The position numbers and the translations under genes are program-made. 64,000 nucleotides of DNA from Ashinkailepas kermadecensis. Its lineage: Eukaryota > Arthropoda > Thecostraca > Neolepadidae. The stretch's first letter is position 1; every line of letters starts with the position of its first letter. This document shows positions 33,829-45,362 of this stretch, in pieces. The stretch is taken from contig JAOTOM010004947.1 in NCBI GenBank assembly GCA_034440615.1, positions 557,012 to 621,011 of the forward strand, given 5' to 3'. Below the pieces are notes generated by a model. It ran no database searches, was not told the DNA's origin, and saw nothing but the letters and a program-made list of their open reading frames with translations.

Positions 33829-33970
33829 CATAATCTTTATCTTTACTTTTGATGTCAACTCAGCACCTCCTGGTATATTGAAGGTCGTATATTTTCTTTA
33901 CACGCAAGGTCTAAAACCCAGGAGCATCTAAGAGCCATTCTTTGTTGTATTAGACAATGCTATTAACACA

Positions 33971-36231
33971 CATGTGTCGGCGAGTTAGTGAGGAAAGCCA
34001 GCGGAAGGCCAACTATTTACCAGCCGCGGTCAGCGATGTGTGTCTGGCTGCGACACCCTGTGCAATCGGCAAGACTCTCCTAGCGCCATTAGGCTACTGC
34101 GTAAGTATCTATAAATCACTTGCTGAGCATTATCGCTGATCTCAACAAAACTCAGTGCTTTGTTTGTAGCGGTCAGCGCCAACGTGTATATAGGTCCACA
34201 CGCTGGGAGAGACAACGTTCGAATGACAGCGCCCGTCATAAAAGCAGTCCAAAGAACACGGCCTGTCATCTTCTGTCCAGTGATTCTGCAAGACCCGACT
34301 TCTTGTCGTTGCTGAAATGTTCTCTCCAAGCTGGTGGTCCATTGCACATGACGTGTGATTGATTAATTGCAGAGTTAATAAAATCCTATTGGTCGCATTG
34401 GCCATATTGCCCATATACGTATTATTGGCCAGTTTGACATCGTCATCATCAGAGGAAGTGTCTCGTGAATGCTGACTGGTATTGCTTGCAATTGTGCCGC
34501 TTTGCTTGTATTACTGAATACACGGACGCTATGAGCACCAGTCGAGTCAGCTATTTCAAATCGGGACGTCAAGTTCCAACAAATTTCCCGGAACGCTCTT
34601 GAGAAGTTCCCTGTAGAATCCTTCCAATAGGCTCTGGAAGTTTCAAATGAAATACTGCATGGAAGCTTACCGGTAATTTCGCTGGAAACCTACGAGTGAA
34701 GATGTACATGAAGTCATATGTACAATTGTTGCAATTCAACCTAAATATTGAATTGCAACAAAGGAAAACCAGACCTGAGCAGCCAAAGCATCCTTAAATT
34801 CGAACAATGTCTGGCACCTTCCTGGGAAGTATTCTACCTGAATCCCTTCAGGAAAAGTTGTAGCGGAGGTTCCTGGCGCTTCTCTATAACATGTCCGTGT
34901 TGAGCCTCTTACTGCCGGTTCCATTCTTGAAAGGGAGAACTGTCTGTAGGTTGCCTTCATTTTCGGCACAGTTTCTCACTGTCCAATCCTATTTCTAATC
35001 GTCAGTGCCAATGCTATCGGACACCGCTACGACACAAGGCCTACACACAAGGACATGTCCATAGCTTACCAACGGCCTCTCCCAGGAAACTACACCCATG
35101 ATCAGACCATCTAACAATTTGTAGTTTTCACACATCCCCGCACCTAAGTAGCTAACAATTTCAATAAACGAGAGTTAACTACAAAGTGCAATACATTTTG
35201 TACATTCGAGTTAAGCTTACTTGGTCCTAAGCGCTGAATCACGTGAGATAGGCTCTGCAGTTGAGGGTCATTCCAAATCATCGAGTAATTTCTTTGCAAC
35301 TGGAGGTAGAAACTAATCAGAAAAAAGAGCATGTCAACCGCAGTCGGAAGGATAGGAGCGACTATGGGAAGTAGATAATTATAGTAAAGCAGCAGGCAAT
35401 AATCATCATGCATAATACAGATTTGGTGAATAGATGTTATCACAGAAAGCACGTATACATGCATACCAGAATTAGTGGCCAGTGCAGAGGCGTTTTCAGT
35501 GTTTTCGCAGGAGGGGAGAGGAGGACGTTCGTACTTTGTGGCACCAGTGACACCTTCTATGTCGCGGTCTTCTAAAGTGATCGACGCGGCAGAGAAGTAC
35601 ATCTTTCAACTTGTTTGTAATGCATATGTAGTTGCACCCATGACAGGCACCTACATGGGTCCATGTTCATGCAGTGGTGCTCGGACTATTTTAACTTCAC
35701 TTCCTCAGCATCTTTCGCAAAGCTATCATGAATTCAGAGAATATTGAACTCTCCGCTTGATTAAATGGCGTTGGCGCTCATAAGCCTTGAGGGGAACTAC
35801 TTCTTCCAACAAAAGTAATCCCATCTCATAAAAAACATTGCTAGCACTGGTACTGGCTTTTCCAATGTAGCAAGTCGATTCAATCATGCATAACAAATCA
35901 TATGTGTAACCTGCTTCCTGTCAGATGTGGTTTACTGTCGCCAAATTGTCCAATCATACTAAAGTATTCCACGTTCTGGTAGAATCCAGTATGCATTTTG
36001 GCCAGGTCATTCCCGCCAGAGAACACTTGGAAAGCTGCCGAACGCTAAGCCGACGGTCACACACGTGCTGCAGCATTACAGCTTCATTTGTCCAGCTCAC
36101 TGACAATCCGCGGACGCGGAGTGACTGGCGATCTGCGTGAACGAATCACTAGCCTGGGCCACGAGAGGCTCGCTACCTAAGCTGCGAGGTTGACAGAGAG
36201 CTCTCCATTTTGACGTTTGGGAAGTGGGCTA
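33971..36231. other. No firm gene; possible small exons at 35.2-35.6 kb (minus)
   Basis: On the minus strand a good acceptor (CTCTTTTTTCTGATTAG) precedes a segment ending at a good donor CCAA|GTAAGC (about 35214-35312; one frame reads SMIWNDPQLQSLSHVIQRL). Another exon-like piece with acceptor CGATCACTTTAG and donor CTG|GTATGC lies at about 35468-35553 (GATKYERPPLPSCENTENAS). Phases between the two do not join cleanly, so I do not call a gene. A 14-bp perfect hairpin is at 34726-34761. Confidence 0.25.
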
Positions 36232-36476
36232 GTCGGTGTCATTAACGGATCAATGACGGATTAACGAGCTGTCGGTGTTATTAACGGACCAATAACGGCT
36301 TAACGAGCTGTCGGTGTCATTAACGGATCGATGACGGGTTAACGAGCTGTCTGTGTAATTAACGGATCACTAACAGATTAACCAGCTGTCGGTGTCATTA
36401 ACGGATCAATAACGGATTAACGAGATGTCGGTGTCATTAACGGATCAATAACGGATCAATTACGGATCAATAACGA
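36232..36476. repeat. 39-bp minisatellite, about 6 copies
   Basis: The unit GAGCTGTCGGTGTCATTAAC plus GGATCAATAACGGATTAAC varies by point changes. The last copy has an internal triplication of GGATCAAT(A/T)AC. Confidence 0.9.
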
Positions 36477-36479
36477 GCC

Positions 36480-37970
36480 GGTTGTTGGAGCCGATATTTT
36501 GCTCGGAGTCAGTATGTGATGACGGTCGTCGTATTTGCTCGGCTCGGCTGGAGAACGCCACCGCGGCTGGTCGGAGCTCGTTGTCAGCGTCATCGCCGGT
36601 CTGCCGGCCATCGCTTTCACTCGCCATCAATCTTCATTGAGTGGCGTCGGCCGAGGATCGGCCCGGAAGCCGGACGGATTTCCGCAATTCTGAACGAGTG
36701 GCTGATCGCAGCACTCCGGATGCAGACGGAGGAGCAGCGCGTGACCCCCCCCCCCCCCAGACATCACCCCACCCCACTAAACATCCCCCCCCCCCCCTCC
36801 CAAATTCAGAATGCAAGATTACTACCTAATCGTGTTTAGCTACACATCAATACAGTCAGTGCGCTTGCTGCTAGTTGAAAATTGCTCCAATTCTACTACT
36901 ATGCGATATTGCTGCTACAAAACTGAGCTGCTGCATATGTGCTGTCCGCGACATTCCTGTACACGACATTTCTGCTACACATTGCCGCTACAGGCTTTGT
37001 TGTTCCCGACATTACTTCCACGCGACATACTGCCGTACGACATTACTGTGATTTACTGTGTGTATTACTGTGAGATATAAAGAGAGTCCCTAAGCGCTGG
37101 CGATGGTTGTGATGAATACTGTGAGCCAGTTTCAGAACTCGAATACCCTGAGATTCCCTGAGAGATTCCCTGAGATTCCCTGAGAGCTAGAGCGGATCGG
37201 ACTGTGATGCTCCTGAGGCTTGGGAGGAACACTGATGGCGAAGTTTGCTAGAAATTGTGAGGCCGGTCTCGGATGAATATAATTCCCCTGAAAGCTAGAC
37301 AGGTTTGTCGAGGACTGAGGATGCTCCATGCTAGTTGAAGATGGCTCCTGGCGGATAGGTAGGTCCCCCGAGAGCCAGAGAGCACTGCTGTACCGGGATG
37401 TTCCTCAGCTTTGGGATGGGTACCTGAGGGACCGGTTATTACCCTTGAGAGCTAAGAGGTTATTTGAGAACTGGCGATGGGTGCGAGGAATACTGAAGAC
37501 CAGCATCATAAATAAGATATCCTTGATAGCCATAAATGCTGCCAAGGATCTAGAAGGTTACCCACCGTCACCTCAGCGGCGGCGGCTGCCCTTGTGGCCA
37601 CGGCCACCCCAAAGGCAAACAGCCGTCCTGGCGGTGACGATGACCGCCCAAGTAGTCACAGCTGTCCCAGTGGCCTCATCACAGCTGCTCCAGCAGCTAC
37701 GGTCGCTCCAGCGATGACGAAACAGACAGTTCAGCGATAGCTGTGATGACGGCCGCTCCAGAGGTGCCAGCTACTTAGCCTTCGACCCGGATGCCACATG
37801 TTAAGCAAAAGGAAAGAACCAAATAATGTTCATGATTCTGTGTGTTGGCCATAGCTGGTCAGGCATGTTGCTAGTCCTTCCCCTATCCCAAAATCTTGCA
37901 CTAATTTTCATTTCCCCCACTGTTATTCACGTTTCATTTTGAGAAAGTATGACGGTGTTGAGAAGGTGCA
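36480..37970. other. No recognised gene; member of a dispersed repeat family
   Basis: Two C-runs (36746-36755, 36787-36797) are present. At 37085-37500, blocks with GGCGATGG(T/G)TG(T/C)GA(T/G)GAATACTG and CTGAGATTCCCTGAGAG repeats occur. Similar blocks recur at 54390-54580. Confidence 0.4.
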
Positions 37971-38608
37971 GCCATAGGCGCACCGGAGGAGGGGGCAGGG
38001 GGCCCGCCCCTTCCCCCGCATGAGACCAAAGTGCCCTTTTGGCCGGAATGTCCCAAATTTAGCCCAAAAATCACCTGCCTTATGTGCCCCGCCTGTGCCA
38101 AAGGTGCCCTTTGGGCCCAAAACTGCCCTTTTGGCCTAAAAATGACATTCCCCTGTGCCCTTTCCTGTCCTATGCCTGTCCCAATTAGGTGCCCTTTTGA
38201 TCTAAAAGTGCCCTGTGCCCTGCCCTGTACCCTGCCCTGTGCCTTGTGCTGTACCGTGAACTCTGCCCTGCCCTGTGTCCTGCCCTATGCCCTGCCTTTA
38301 CTCCTTCTTACTTTTACTTGTCCTTTTTACTTTTTCATCAAAGGTAAGCGGGCAACCTTCATCTCACGACATAATGCATGCAGGCTGCATGTTTTTGGAA
38401 ATATTATTGTAAATACAAGGGTTCGGTGCTATAACATATAACGTGTCCCATGGAAAATTCACGCCCCCCCTCCCCGGTCAGCAAACCTTCCAGTGTGCTC
38501 CGGGCCGCAAAGTGCCCTTTTGGAGCCGATCAAGTGCCCTTTTGGAGCCGGCCAAGTGCCCTTTTCAGTCCGGGCCCCCATGGAAAAATCCTGGGTGCGC
38601 GCCTGGGT
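37971..38608. mobile_element. MITE-like element with imperfect terminal inverted repeats
   Basis: The left end ATAGGCGCACCGGAGGA is roughly complementary to the right end TCCTGGGTGCGCGCCTGGGT. The inside carries repeated GTGCCCTTTTGG and CTGCCCTGTGCC tracts and no coding frame. No TSD is evident, so both class and limits are uncertain. Confidence 0.35.
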
Positions 38609-39843
38609 GCAGCAATGTAGCCCTGATCATGAACATCCTCCCGGTTACATTTTGTCTGAGCGTAGCGGATAACAGAAATATGGAATTGTGTCCATGGAGA
38701 TGAGCACTCGTATTTTTATTCAAGCTAACAATATGCATGCCTTCATTAGACATGTCTTAATGTCCCTTGATTTGCTCCTAGTGGGTTTTATTTTATTGGT
38801 TATTGTCGGCAGTTGAATGGTTTGTTTTTATTTTTGGTCCTGACCGGACTGTTGAACCTTGATTGTATGACTCGCATTAGCCACGCTAACGCGGAGAGCC
38901 ATGTTTTCCCACGTATTTAACTATGTTTGCCTAATATACATTTTCGGCAAACATGTATATATATATATATATATATATGTATATGCTATCTCAACATAGA
39001 GAACCTACGAAAATAACGTGACCAAGACCCGAGGAGTTTAGGAAAAGTGGGGTGGGACCTCGGTAGGTAGGTAGGGGCCCTCTTCAGTCCCCCCCCAAAC
39101 ACCACCCACCTGGACCAAATCCTGGATACGCCACTGATCTCAATGTGTCCTATCTGGTATTCTGGTCCTATCCTATGTCCTATCTGGTCCTATCTGGTAT
39201 TCGCATAGGCGTTTGTGGGTGCAAAGGAAAACTCATTATCAACGAGTGCTAACGATATCCATAACGAACAGCACGTTTAACCCGGTCTTTCCGATCAGTT
39301 CCTCACTAGGGGAGGAAGGTCGAGGCATGCCCCCTCTAATCTCCGAACTAAGCATCGCACGAAAGTTATACAGGTGTCATCGGAAAGGGCTCGACGAGCA
39401 GAGTCCGAAACCACCCCCAAATTGTATCTCCCAATAAAGTGACGTCACTATGGGGGTCTATGTGATCACGACAGACATTATGTTTTTGTCTCTGTCGAGT
39501 TCATTTTGGGAGAGATTATGAAACACAAATTATCCGTAATCAGAAAAGGACGGCTACATCGACCAGGGCTCAAAATTCTTGCCCACTTAAAAATCATTCC
39601 AATTTTTAAGGTGCCAAAGTTTTGAGGTTTCAATTTTCTCCAGTTGTATTCTTCTAATGGGTAGAGAGGATCGCAAAACGTTGCTTGAAGTCAACTTGCC
39701 CTCCTAAAATGCCTACTTTAGCCATAATTGTTTTATTCTAGCACTAATGGGCACACATGGAAAACTAATGGTCATCACAAACGAAAAAGAAATCAAATGG
39801 TGCGTTTCGCTGCATCCTGAAAGATAAGCAAACGCTGAAAGCT
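38609..39843. other. No recognised gene; (AT)n tract and MITE-end-like scraps
   Basis: A (TA)n run lies at 38955-38980. CTGGATACGCCACTG at about 39120-39136 resembles the end of the element at 39844-40122. CCTATCTGGT repeats occur at 39146-39205. Confidence 0.4.
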
Positions 39844-40122
39844 CACTGGCGGATCTAGCCCACCGGTTTGGGGGGGAAACTTTCAGTTTACGGCGTCAGC
39901 CTCCACCTCCCGGGGGAGGGGAGGGGAGGCTGACCAAATAATTATAACAAAATACCTTTAAAATTGGAGATTATTTCACCCGGAACGCTATTTTTTTAAC
40001 CTCAGCAAAGGTTGCTGCATTTTAATTCGGTTTACTTTTGTTGGTTTGGGGGGCAAAAGACACTATGCCCACCCCCTTTACTTGGGGGCCATGGCCGGAA
40101 TGCCCCCCTGGATCCGCCAGTG
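39844..40122. mobile_element. Short inverted-repeat element (MITE-like, possibly hAT-related)
   Basis: The left end CACTGGCGGATCTAG mirrors the right end CTGGATCCGCCAGTG (14 of 15 complementary), about 280 bp apart. The ends are followed inward by G- or C-runs. CA(C/G)TGGCGGATC ends are common in non-autonomous hAT-type elements. No 8-bp TSD is visible, so the superfamily is inference. Confidence 0.5.
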
Positions 40123-40138
40123 CCCCACCCCCTGGTTA

Positions 40139-40301
40139 TCTCTTTCTCTCTCTGTCTCTCTCTCCCTGTCTCTCTCTCTCTCTCCGTCTCCGTCTCCGTC
40201 TCTTTCTCTCCGTCTCCGTCTCCGTTCCGTCTCCGTCTCCGTCTCCGTCTCCGTCTCCGTCTCCGTCTCCGTCTCCGTCTCCGTCTCCGTCTCCGTCTCC
40301 G

Positions 40302-40355
<54 letters not shown>
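40139..40355. repeat. (CT)n / (CCGTCT)n compound microsatellite
   Basis: CTCTCTGTCTCTCT grades into about twenty CCGTCT units and then a (CT)n run. Polar frames (RLRLRL, SPSPSP, ETETET) here are artefacts. Confidence 0.95.
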
Positions 40356-40357
<2 letters not shown>

Positions 40358-41451
40358 CGGACCCCTTCCGATGGTTAGAAGGCGGGGACGCGCCCTTGTA
40401 CCCTCCCTAGTACCCTTGTACCCTCCCTGAACATACTAAATCGTTAATTCGATGCTCCCAAATAAGCTTAACAAAATGTTCGCCATGACCAGACGTAAAA
40501 AGTCCACATCATCGAGACAATCTGCATCATAGGTGCTCTCGTTAATGAGTGGAGTAACAAGGTTAACAAGCATTTATAAATCCACACTTGCTCCTTCACC
40601 GGCGGGCACACGAACAGACAACTCGCACAACACAGCAGTAGGTAAAACGTTGTATTGGCGTCCATTCTCAGTGCGATTCTGAGAGCCACGCCCTCCCCTC
40701 CCCATCCTCCCGAGTCGGCGCAAAGCCTAGCGGTATCCGTAGACAGATAATCCGAAGGAAGTTATGGGGGAAATTGTACTGTTGACCTCTGCTTGTCATT
40801 CCCACACTCAATGCCACCAGGGACCGCTGGCCGTTACCTCTGGAAGCTTCCTTTATATTGAACTATATGACGACACTAAACTCCAATCAGGGGAAATAGG
40901 AAGTCTGGCAAACCGGAACCTCTTTTGTCGTCTGGTTGGTCCATTGCATGGACCAGATGGGTGCGCCCACGCATGTAGCAATTGCCTTCAGGACGCCCTT
41001 TATATTGATAATATGGTAGGATGGAAAATGTTATGTGCAACTTCTCTATGCACGGGGCTTTTTGCTCACTTGACAGGAGCCGAAGGGAACACGTCTCCAC
41101 AAGCCTGAGTGGTAGGCGTGCCCATACTCGCAAGCAAACCAACAATACACCCCACACTTCTAAACAATCAACTAGTCTAACAGCCACAGGCAGCGCGACG
41201 GGGGACAAGGCACGGGGACAGCGGGACGGGGGACAAGGCGGGTACGGGGGCAGCGGGACGGGTACGGCACCCATTAAATCCGGAAACCTAACACTGACAC
41301 TACAGCGTGGGCTGGGAAGAATCGATTTAAAGCGCCCGATCCCACCACCAGCTTAGCTTCTGACGTTCCGCCACCTATCCCAGCAGTCGCTGCAGCCTGC
41401 GCCGATGCGGGTTAAACCCACGCAGCCGCCCATCACATGACCGGACAGCGT
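40356..41451. other. No recognised gene
   Basis: Unique-looking sequence with GGGACGGGGGACAAGG duplicates at 41197-41270. No family signature in any frame. Confidence 0.4.
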
Positions 41452-41790
41452 GCACGGCGTCTCAGTGTCGCACGGTACGACGCCTCAGTGTCGCACGACA
41501 TGGTGCATCGGTGTCGCACGGTACAGCGCCTCAGTGTCGCACGACATGGCGCATCGGTGTCGCACGGTGCAGCGCCTCAATGTTGCACGGTGCGGCGCTT
41601 CAGTGTCGCACGATGCGGCGCTTCAGTGTCGCACGATGCGGCGATTCACTGTCGCATGGAATGGTGCATCGGTGTCGCACTATACGGCGTCTCAATGTCG
41701 CACGGCACGGGGCCTCAATGTCGCACGGTACGGCGCCTCAATATCGCACGGTACGGCGCTTCAGTGTCGCATTGTGCGCGAAGCATGGCA
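41452..41790. repeat. 23-bp minisatellite, about 15 copies
   Basis: The unit CAGTGTCGCACGGTACGGCGCCT alternates with ACGACATGGTGCAT and ACGATGCGGCGCTT variants, producing three similar plus frames. Confidence 0.93.
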
Positions 41791-41824
41791 GTGTGCGACA
41801 GAAGAGAATGGGATATAGAAGCAT

Positions 41825-42400
41825 ACGGTGGGAAATAGAAGCACACAGTAGGGCATAGTAGCACACAGTGGGGCATAGAAACACACAGTGGGGAATATAA
41901 GCACATAATGGGGCATAAAAGCACACAGTAGGGAGTAAAAGCACATAGTGGATAATTGAAGCACACAGTGAGGCATATAAGCACACAGTGGGGTACAAAA
42001 GCACACAGTGGGAAACAAAAGCACATTATGAGGAATAAAAGCACACATTGGGGTACGGAAGCACACAGTGGGAAACAAAAGCACATTATGGGGAATGGAA
42101 GCACACAGTGGAGCATGGAAGCACACAGTTGGGCATAGGAGCACACATTGGGTAATAGAAGCATAGTGGGGCATATAAGCACACAATGGGGAATAAAATT
42201 GCACAATGGGGAATAGAAGCACACAGTGGGGCATACAAGCACACAGTGGGGTATGGAAGCACGCAATGAAGTACAGGATCACACAGTTGCGTATAAAAGT
42301 ACTCAGTGCGATACAAAATCGTTCACTCGGGCACGGAAATACTTAGCGGAGTACATAATCATTTAATGAGATACAGAAGCATGTTCACTGTGGCACACAT
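41825..42400. repeat. ~20-bp minisatellite, about 28 copies
   Basis: Degenerate units of GCACACAGTGGGGCATAAAA abut the 23-bp array. Minus frames rich in CVLLCPTVCF peptides are artefacts of the period. Confidence 0.92.
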
Positions 42401-42472
42401 GCACACAGCGATGTCCAGCAACCAGCAGCAGAGTAGTGTAGAGCAGCGAGTAGCGCACTGAGTACGTGAGCC

Positions 42473-42900
42473 CAGGCAGCGCCGCAGCCTAGTTGTGCCG
42501 TCACCAGACCTCGCCACCGTCGGCGTCGAAAGAGGTCCACATGAGCCCAGGCAGCGCCGCGCCTGTTGTGCCGTCCGACCTCGCCACCGTCGGCGTCGAA
42601 GAGGCCACATGGCCCGGCGACCGCAGCCTAGTTGCGCCGTCACCAGACCTCGCCACCGTCGGCGTCGAAAGAGGTCCACATGAGCCCGGGCAGCGCCGCA
42701 GCCTAGTTGCGCCGTCACCAGACCTCGCTACCGTCGGCGTCGAAAGAGGTCCACATGAGCCCAGGCAGCGCCGCAGCCTAGTTGCGCCGTCACCAGACCT
42801 CGCCACCGTCGGCGTCGAAAGAGGTCCACATGAGCCCGGGCAGCGCCGCAGCCTAGTTGCGCCGTCACCAGACCTCGCCACTGTCGGCGTCGAAAGAGGC
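42473..42900. repeat. 75-bp tandem repeat derived from an exon end
   Basis: Landmarks GCAGCCTAGTTG at 42623, 42698, 42773 and 42848 give an exact 75-bp period; one unit near 42560-42620 is shortened. Every unit contains, on the minus strand, TCTTTCGACGCCGAC(A/G)G and GGCGAGGTCTGGTGACGG. This is the end of the open frame of the neighbouring exon, including its likely donor. Units carry the in-frame TGA, so they do not extend the protein. Confidence 0.92.
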
Positions 42901-43626
42901 TCCGCGCAGTCGGTCGTCGCCGTCCACCGTGCGCACGGGCACGCCGTCGGCCACACTGAAGTCCGCCTGGTGGCGAGTGAGGAAGTCGGCGTCGGCCGCG
43001 TCCACCGTGTCCATCTGCTCGACCGAGCCGGCCGGAGCGGCGACGGTGGCGCCGCCCGCGGCGCCGTGCGGCGGCGCGCCGCCGCCGGCCGCCGCCGGCT
43101 CGGCCCGCAGCCGCTCCTGCACGTAGCTGAAGTGGCGCAGCACGCGCACCGTCTCCTGCTCGCTGAAGCCGTAGGCGGCGCACATGTGCAGCAGCCGGGC
43201 GGCGTCCACGGGGATGGCCTCCAGCCAGTCGGCGGCGTCGGGCGCCGTGTCCAGCCGCCGGATCAGCCGACGGTCGGCCGGCTGCGCCAGCAGGTCCAGC
43301 TCGCGCAGCAGGTGGCCGTAGCGCGCCGGGTTGCTGAAGTACTGGCGGCGCGCGTCGATCTCGTACAGGCTCTGCGTGAGCACGATCTCGCGCGTCAGGT
43401 CGCGCACGGCGTGCACGACCACCGTCTCGCCCGACTCGCCGTCGCGCGTCAGTTGCGCCACCTCGCCCGTCTCGGCGTCGACGGCCGTGTCGTGCGGCGG
43501 CGGGCCGAGCACCACCGTGCGGATGTCGTCCGTGCGGCCGCCCGGACGGCAGAAGAACGTCACGTCCTGCTTGCTCGGGTTGGTGCCCGTCTCGGTCGAC
43601 AGCCAGAACCGGGACAGCCCGTACAC
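42870..43626 (-). CDS. Exon of an unidentified host gene (exon B)
   Basis: The minus-strand frame is open for about 250 codons with strong GC3 bias and a folded-protein look. It reads VYGLSRFWLSTETGTNPSKQ, then LTQSLYEIDARRQYFSNP, a Leu/Asp-rich helical stretch, then AAYGFSEQETVRVLRHFSYV, and an Ala/Gly-rich tail. It starts at a convincing acceptor (CTGCCCGCCCGCAG|GTGTAC, exon base 43626) in phase 0. A donor TCTG|GTGACG or GAG|GTCTGG would end it near 42870. I do not recognise the family and name no function. It is probably joined to exon A at 44258-44557. Confidence 0.55.
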
Positions 43627-44257
43627 CTGCGGGCGGGCAGGTCAGTCAGGTCAGAAAGGCAGGCAGACAAGCAGGAAGTCTGTGTGCGTATATTACCCCA
43701 GAGTGTTTTGCGTGCGTCTTACATCATAGTTTTGTTCCGCATTCCCTCTTCCAACGCACACAAAAAAGCATGTTAGTATCTAGCTTGATCTGCGTCACGT
43801 CATCTTGGTATGTTTAGAAGACCATCCAGCATTGTTATCAGATTGTAGGTGGTAAGGTCGAAATTTCCTCCAAACTCTTGCAGAAAAAAAAAATTGGCGA
43901 CATTGGCAAACTACTGCAAGAAATTCCGCTGCGTCGGGGTGTCTCAGCTGCATGGTGTCATCACTCCTTTTTTATAAACAAGAAATCGCAAAAATAGCAA
44001 TGGTCGACTACATGTGTAATGCAACTTTGTTGGCACGAAGCACGTTTCGCCCTGCTGAGCTGTCTAGGGTAGGGGTGGGGGTGGGGTGTTACGTTCGGGC
44101 CGGTCGGGGCACATTCGAGCAAACACGACCGGGCATTGCGGCGGGAGCTCTCTTCGCGTCACCGTTTGAAGCATCAACAGGTCTGCCCACCTCGTCCACT
44201 ACAACATCAGCAGCTCTATCCAGCTCTTTGGCCTGCAACATCAGCAGCTCTACCCAC

Positions 44258-44557
44258 CTCATTGGCGTGATCATGGTTCTGGACGTCGCAGGTTACTCCG
44301 GACATGCACGAACCCGCCGCCTGTCCATCCTGTCGGGCCTCAGGCTCGCTGGCCGGGTGCTGGCAGCGCGCCAAGAATCCGACAAAGTGTCGGATGATGC
44401 CGATAGAGGCGCTAGTGGTGCGCACCAGCACTAGCACGCTGCCCGAGAACGTCGACGTGTTGGGCAGGAAAGCCCACCAGGGCGGGCCGAAAACCGACGG
44501 ACCCCACCACGAGCGCTTGCTGCGCTCTTGCTGAGGCCACCGGAACGGGTTGATGAC
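44258..44557 (-). CDS. Upstream exon of the same unidentified host gene (exon A)
   Basis: The acceptor TTATGCGCCCACAG|GTCATC sets the start at 44557, and GAG|GTGGGT gives a donor after 44258. The exon is 300 bp, phase 0 at both ends, and so joins exon B in frame. The peptide starts VINPFRWPQQERSKRSWWGP, followed by a hydrophobic stretch around SGSVLVLVRTTSASIGII. GC3 is high in the first 60 codons and drops later, so the true donor could be earlier. No known domain is recognised; a membrane-associated segment is possible. Confidence 0.4.
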
Positions 44558-45170
44558 CTGTGGGCGCATAAGACACGGTCAGGAGCCAGAGCCAGATGGA
44601 GGGCACGACGAGCCAAGTGGACCACAGACCCACGGGCCCCACCACGGCAAGATGATCGAAAGGGATGTTAGGGTTTCTGCGTCTGATATTTAAATTGAAC
44701 GCCCATAATATGATTGATCTTCAGTTTTAAAACCGCCGAGTGGGATCCATCGCCCGCTACTCCCAGAACGAGCGTTCACGTACGTGTGTGTGTGGGGGGG
44801 GGCGGGGCGGCAGTTCAGGTTGACGGGATGCTGTCCTACCTAGTCACTGATGCACACTGAGCAGGTGAAATAGACATAATGTCAATACGAGTAAAGAAAG
44901 CAATGCTGCATTTTGTCGCAACACCAACACCTTCATTCAACAATTAGACGTATAGATGGCCCGTGCTCGTAATGCCTGTCGCTGAATCAATCCCAATTCA
45001 GATGGAACGCAAATACACACATCGTCTTGGAGAAGTACACCTTACCAATTAACGACACTGTGCGCTCCCTGCCCATCGATTGTCGCAGTTTGGGGGCATC
45101 ACCTTTGGCATGACAAGGGGTGCTTCAACTTCACATGGAACTAAATGCTATCTATTGCAGATAAACGACG
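44558..45170. other. No recognised gene
   Basis: Upstream side of the exon pair. A GTGTGTGTGGGGGGG tract lies near 44785-44805. No further exon could be supported. Confidence 0.35.
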
Positions 45171-45184
45171 GCAAACATCAGTTA

Positions 45185-45348
45185 GGTTGGTTGGTTATTA
45201 GTTTTACGACACGTCGACCGTTGAGTCATATAGCGTCGCCAATCTCTCACGCCGATTGGTCGCGGGCGAAGAGTAGCGACAGGTGAGATTCGAACCCACA
45301 ATCTTTCGATTGCGAGACGAGCATCTTACCCCTAGACCACTCGTCCCC
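45185..45348 (-). mobile_element. tRNA-derived SINE, 164 bp, with 14-bp TSD (copy 2)
   Basis: This is the same family and exact length as the copy at 25126-25289, also minus strand, about 95% alike by eye. GCAAACAT(C/T)AGTTA flanks it at 45171-45184 and 45349-45362. The B box is GGGTTCGAATC. The anticodon-loop position reads CTCGCAA here against CTCACAA in copy 1. The tail is AACC repeats (GGTTGGTTGG on the plus strand). Confidence 0.92.
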
Positions 45349-45362
45349 GCAAACATTAGTTA

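Larger units (their letters stand above)
31811..33957. mobile_element. PLE locus 2: inverted dimer-like insertion with 13-bp TSD
   Basis: The left arm (31811 to ~32785) is minus strand and the right arm (~32800-33957) plus strand. They meet within the PLE C-terminal region. Each outer end carries the 3' UTR, a hammerhead-like motif and, on the right, the start of the next ORF (MSKTQEHLRAILRYIKQ-like DNA to ~33955). TG(T/C)TATTAACACA flanks the whole unit at 31798-31810 and 33958-33970 (12 of 13 identical), so both arms entered together. Confidence 0.88.

Noticed and set aside
35214..35553. Possible Cys-loop receptor-like exons (WNDPQL with preceding SVITSIHQI)
   Set aside because: The spacing looked suggestive, but the splice phases do not join in frame and other frames are equally plausible.
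40046..40430. Long Ser/Leu/Arg/Pro frames
   Set aside because: Artefacts of (CT)n and (CCGTCT)n microsatellites.
42493..43776. 427-codon plus frame antisense to exon B
   Set aside because: Shadow frame in very GC-rich DNA. Composition and splice signals favour the minus strand.
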